From positions 307,831,950 through 307,895,949 of the forward strand of contig NC_081408.1 in the NCBI RefSeq assembly GCF_030272615.1: a stretch of DNA of 64,000 nt. Reading direction: 5' to 3'. Below, one piece after another: positions 59,505-64,000 of this stretch; the stretch's first letter is position 1; the number at the start of each line of letters is the position of its first letter. This stretch comes from Cryptomeria japonica (taxonomy: Eukaryota; Streptophyta; Pinopsida; Cupressales; Cupressaceae). The translations under genes were made by a program, and so were the position numbers. Below the pieces are notes generated by a model. It made no database searches and was not told the DNA's origin. It saw nothing but the letters and a program-made list of their open reading frames with translations.

Positions 59505-59522
59505 AACAAATCAAATATACTA
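59505..59522. repeat. LINE target site duplication, right
   Basis: Exact copy of 51993-52010. Its first As merge with the LINE A tail (59502-59506). Confidence 0.95.
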
Positions 59523-60295
59523 AACTTGCTTTTCTTTTTTTAAAACATTGATTTTCTCAATTAATTGGAATTAACCTTTCTATTTCCAAAATGCCAAAGA
59601 GGGTAAATTATTTCTATTTCGAATAAAATTTAATCTTTCCTTTCAAAATGCATAAACTGAATAAATTCATCATTTAAAATTAACCATTTAATCGAACTTG
59701 CTACAAACATGAATAGAGCAATTCTAATTAATGATTAATCGCACAAAGGGATCCTATTTAATTTAGTCTGTTAAATACTAATGCATAAAAGAACACAATA
59801 AATCAAATTAAATACTTAGGATTAAATACTCAATTTTACCACACGCAAAGCATGCAACCCAAGAAATCCAACCAGATACACGACCCGCATACCCAACCAA
59901 AAGGGGAAACTAACAGATGACTGACAATGCTCACTTGAGCATGACTAGGGTAAAACAAGGGTCTTACAACCACCAAGTCCAATCTCTAAGGACCAATGAG
60001 GAACACTCAAACCTATGAATCTAGGTGAAGATGAACCGCGTACCTATGTGGTACTGTACCTACAATCTCCTGCAACTATGAACCACACATGCATACATAT
60101 ATATATTTAATGAAAGTGTTAGCCCAAGATTAATAACACGAATCAGGAGAACAAATAAACTTACATAAGAGTCGATGTGAAAGCACATTAACAGGTATGC
60201 ACAATAATCATAATATCTTACTATAACATTACATCATGGTAAATTAACCAAGGTCAAACCGATATTAGAATCTGATTAGGGCAGGGGTACTACAT

Positions 60296-60309
60296 CCTCC
60301 CCCCCTAGG
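60296..60309 (-). other. Gypsy-H polypurine tract
   Basis: On the minus strand TAGGGGGGGAGGA directly precedes the LTR start TGTAGTACCCC. It fixes the orientation of Gypsy-H and places its internal region to the right. Confidence 0.75.
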
Positions 60310-63300
60310 TTCCGACTTAATCCTAGAAGTCGTAAGGCTAGACAGAAAACATGCAGCACACATTAGTCCTAAAACTCACTTAACAAATTTCAATTTGTAC
60401 ATATGAATCCTTTCACAAATAGTTGAAACATAATTGCTAAATCCTCTACCAAAGCCATTATCCATTGGCAAGATACATCTAAATCCATACATTTCTTAAA
60501 ACATGCTAGGAACTATCTACAATCACAGCAGAGAAACAAGAATTTTCTTCCTTTCATCACACCAAATTAAAGCATTAATAGAGGTAAACAACAATTGTCA
60601 TACTCATCTACCAAATACAACAAGAAAACATGCCATCATGATCAATTTCTTTTACCAATCCATCCTCATCATAAAATTTTATCGCATAGAACTAGCTTCA
60701 AATATCAAATTCTACAACCAAGTTAACTTTCATAAAAATAAGAGCAACATATAGAACACAATTGCTTACACTTGCAAGGCATATAAAAACCTTTCCAAAG
60801 ACTATGTCCCATAACATAGTGACAAGATAACACAATTTACTCCATGATTACACATAATAACCATCCACATAACTGGAATGTACAACTCAAAAGGCCACAA
60901 GTGAGAATGTCTAAAGCTCGATCAAAGATAACATGCACGATCAGCATCTCTATGCTTGATCTCAGAATAAAAAACATGATCATAAATATCCAACATCTCA
61001 CTCAAGGGCTTGATGGTGCTAGGGCACGCCATAGCGGTGTTACCTTCCATACAAGACCCTTGTGAACATCCCTTGTTGTGTAAGGTGGTTAGCTTCCAAG
61101 AGATAGTCACCACACATAGGTAGGTAGCGGATCCTAGCTGTATCACAACCTCACATACCCCCATCCTCAAGGTTCCCTACATCTACTTCCTTGTATACAC
61201 TCAACCAAGATCATCTCATACGTCCTTGGAGAGGAATTCACATTTCAACACAAGACCAGCATACGAAAACAATAAGGATAAACCAATTTAGCCACCAAAA
61301 TATAGATGAATAAAGATAATAAATCATCAATTCCAACAATAAGGCAAGAAAATAATCCAGAATTTGCAACACCAAATCAAGTAAGAAAAAGATCGCAAGA
61401 TCGTGGCTAAACCTTCAAAGTTCAAGTAGAATAAATTTCTGGTCCACAAAGAAATAAATAAGAATATCATAATTGCACATAACATCACTATGTGACTAGC
61501 ATCTAGCCACCAATGAGGAAGGAAGGAACAATCGTCTAGCTATCGCAGTAGCTCATCATGTGGTGTGGCCTAGTCACACATCCACATGACATGGCAGTGT
61601 GCACCTCGACATCACCCCGCATCACGTCGTCATGCGGCATGGCAATACTCCAAGTGTAGAATACACGCAATGGATGTATCCCGCATGGTAGTGTACCTCA
61701 TGGAAAAAGGCATGTGCAGGTCACATCCTGCATAGCGACGTACCTCTCAGGATACTCATCGTAAGCCAGCGGTGCACATGGCTAAGGTCCACCCACATGT
61801 CTACCAACGCCTGCTATTTGGCAGCTCATATGGAAATAATCTACCTTTCATGAAGACAAGGCAAAAAGATCCTCCAAGATACACCATCACTATGCTCAAG
61901 AACTACCATCAAAATGCTCAAATAAAAGAGAGGAATAGGTCAACACACATAAACCTTATAAATTGGTTCATCAAAAGGGAAATTATTGAGTACACCTTTA
62001 ATATAGTTTCATTATTTAACTATATTTTTCCTCGAAATAGAGAAGCTAAAGTTGCTTCGTGCCAACATTACTTGTACGTCGATCCATACTATTCAAGGAA
62101 CGGTGACTTCTAATACTACCCCTTAACATACTGAATTACCAACAACTCGAGGTTTGGTACTCAGCAGGGTAATAGATAAGCAACATCACATAAACAGTAT
62201 GGTTTCCCATACTCATAAGTAAACATATCCTCCATGGTTGATTACTTCACCATCCCATGGGCACATATAGCAAGCACTGCCTTCTTACAATACACAAAGA
62301 AAGCACCAGTACTAGTTTGTTCACATTTACGGGGAGTACTTTTCAGTACACTATCATCTACTCAAGGAAGGTTTTAATTATGCTTCCCACATGAATAACT
62401 AAATAAAATTATTCTAGATACAATTACTCTATTACTTACAATACAAAATTACATAAGGAAGTAATGTCATTCCTATATCTTTCACTAATACCACTAAGCA
62501 TTCATATTCACATTACTAAACATGCAAATTTTCTTTCTGAAGCTTAAGACTTCCATCTTTCAATATGAAGCCAAAATTCAAAAATATAATTTTATATGCT
62601 TTATAAACATTCTATTTAAATCAATGCACTCTCTAGTAGCATTTCTAAAAATCTTATAATCTAGGTAAAGAGAGGGGAAAGAGAGTTTGATAGTCAAACC
62701 ATTTCTTACATAAGCACAAGATTAACAAGATCGCACAACATTATAAAATTTCACACTATAAGCCTGTCATCTTAATTGAACGGTTTTCATTTCACTACCG
62801 TTTAGAAGAATGCCAATTGGTCTACATGACATCTCCAAATATTATGGTTGCAACATAATGTCCTATTTTTCCAAACAACATAGATCAAGACAGACAATCT
62901 TTTCAATAATACAAGACCTCTTGCAAACACTCACTACTCTTAATAAATACGAAACATATCATAATCTGCAACCTTTCATCAAAAATCAAAATATGATAAG
63001 GAGGTAAATGAGGAAATGTCAACTAAATAATACATAATAATGCATGCACATCAAACAAGCTCTTCTTTTGCACTTTCTATTCATACTAAGGCAATTACAT
63101 ATATCCAAAAGCAAGTTCAATATAGCATTGTTAAAATAGGTCCTCAATTGAATCGGTATTATGAAACACATAAGACAATCTTTCATGGAACACGTCAACA
63201 CACTCTCAGCCACTATAACATGTTCCCTTTTTATAAATATTTTACAAATAAGACAGTTTCACATAACCACTATTCAAACATTAATGCACATTACTTAAAA

Positions 63301-64000
63301 TAGAAATTCCATTATGCTACTCCTACAATACACATGGAGAATTCTTTACAAAAGCATACAATTTTCCTCCCAATAACCATTATGATCTTTTAAACCCATA
63401 GCTCTCTTATTATCTAGAAGCACAAAAGAATCGTTAGGCTCACACATGGGATCAAGAAGTCACAACCTTTCTCTTCCAATAAGAAAACTCACATAGCTGA
63501 TAAACACACATATAACAACCATTTTAATTTCTATATAGAAATAGGAGGACGGGTGATACTCATTCAATTCACTACATAATAAGCATTAAAAATCTACCAT
63601 ACAAGTCCTTCAAGTTAACAACACCAAGCTAGATCATAATCTTAATGCAAGCACATTTAATACTTTCATATCCATAACAACACTGACCAACCCAATGGAT
63701 TAGTCAAAAGAGTACAACAATCAATAAGGAAGGTACATACGACTCTCTTTAAGAATAAGAGTAATCATAGAACAAGATATCAATAAGAAAACAAAGCACA
63801 TAGAATCACTCAAAAGCACCAACATCAGGAAGGTGAAAGCAAGGTGCGAACACACATGTTACACACAATTAAAGTTTACTCGAACGAATACGCAAAAGAA
63901 CATAACACAAGTCCTTAAGATCTTCAAGATCCTATGCCTCAGTCACATGCATACAAAAGGAGGACAAGCATAACATATAAGGTCTATACACCTCACACCA
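60310..64000 (-). other. Gypsy-H internal region, no coding sequence recognised
   Basis: 3.7 kb upstream of the polypurine tract where an integrase, chromodomain or RNase H would be expected in an autonomous gypsy element. None of the frames on either strand shows a retroelement motif; ORFs (60503-60754, 61772-62113, 63040-63303 and others) are low-complexity and unsupported. A GC-richer patch with repeated CATGGCA and GCATGG words lies at about 61555-61790. Either a very long 3' untranslated region or a non-autonomous element. Confidence 0.5.

Larger units (their letters stand above)
48489..60295 (-). repeat. Gypsy-H 3' LTR, about 4.3 kb, split by a LINE
   Basis: On the plus strand it begins TGTAATGCCCCGCC and ends GGGGTACTACA, so on the minus strand it is TGTAGTACCCC...GGGGCATTACA, LTR ends of plant gypsy style. 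A polypurine tract lies just beyond 60295. Removing the LINE with one target duplication leaves about 4295 bp, long for an LTR. It contains two (AT)n runs and a GGTAGC-type repeat. No second LTR copy is in the window, so the call rests on ends plus tract. Short ORFs within (49726-50055) have no family features. Confidence 0.65.

Noticed and set aside
62810-63303. Possible small genes at the right edge
   Set aside because: Low-complexity ORFs with no homology I can recognise and no promoter or splice pattern.

Overview
The window is plant nuclear DNA made almost entirely of decayed, nested retrotransposons. I found no convincing host gene, RNA gene, CRISPR array or bacterial feature. It is AT-rich, with plant-type Ty1/copia, Tat-lineage Ty3/gypsy and L1-type LINE elements, initiator-Met-like primer sites and many old insertions. 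This suggests a large-genome land plant. A gymnosperm is my guess, from the style of the repeats only.

Left part (1-26897). A minus-strand Ty3/gypsy element, called Gypsy-G here, starts with its 5' LTR at 25639-26897 and reads leftwards. It runs through a 3.7-kb leader, a deleted gag, protease, RT, a first RNase H, a second RNase H and an integrase ending near 7380. The second RNase H and the RT type place it in the Tat (Ogre/Retand-like) lineage. Left of the integrase lie a CAT-rich repeat zone and two plus-strand decayed reading frames (4446-5000 and 21-2866). These fit the antisense additional ORFs known in that lineage. A Copia element, Copia-A (8976-16702, minus), is inserted in the second RNase H. 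A Copia-type solo LTR (23989-24879) sits in the leader.

Middle (26898-48488). Two degraded plus-strand Copia elements come first: Copia-D, about 27050-31471, and Copia-C, 31491-34857, truncated in integrase. A gypsy solo LTR with perfect 5-bp target duplications follows (35054-36263). Then comes Copia-B (38102-45530, plus), with both LTRs and all domains but many stops and frameshifts. The spacers between are AT-rich and contain local tandem duplications.

Right part (48489-64000). A roughly 4.3-kb minus-strand LTR (Gypsy-H, 48489-60295) is followed by a polypurine tract and at least 3.7 kb with no recognisable coding sequence. A LINE (52011-59504) lies inside this LTR, flanked by identical 18-bp target duplications. 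It has ORF1 (DUF4283 plus CCHC), ORF2 (APE endonuclease, RT, RNase H) and, within the same duplications, an unexpected third ORF of about 1.75 kb.

Most striking points: the LINE third ORF; the antisense ORFs of Gypsy-G; an in-frame TAG at the same integrase codon in all three Copia elements that reach it; loss of the second catalytic Asp in those same three integrases; and a four-unit 38-39-bp quasi-palindromic repeat in the Gypsy-H LTR.
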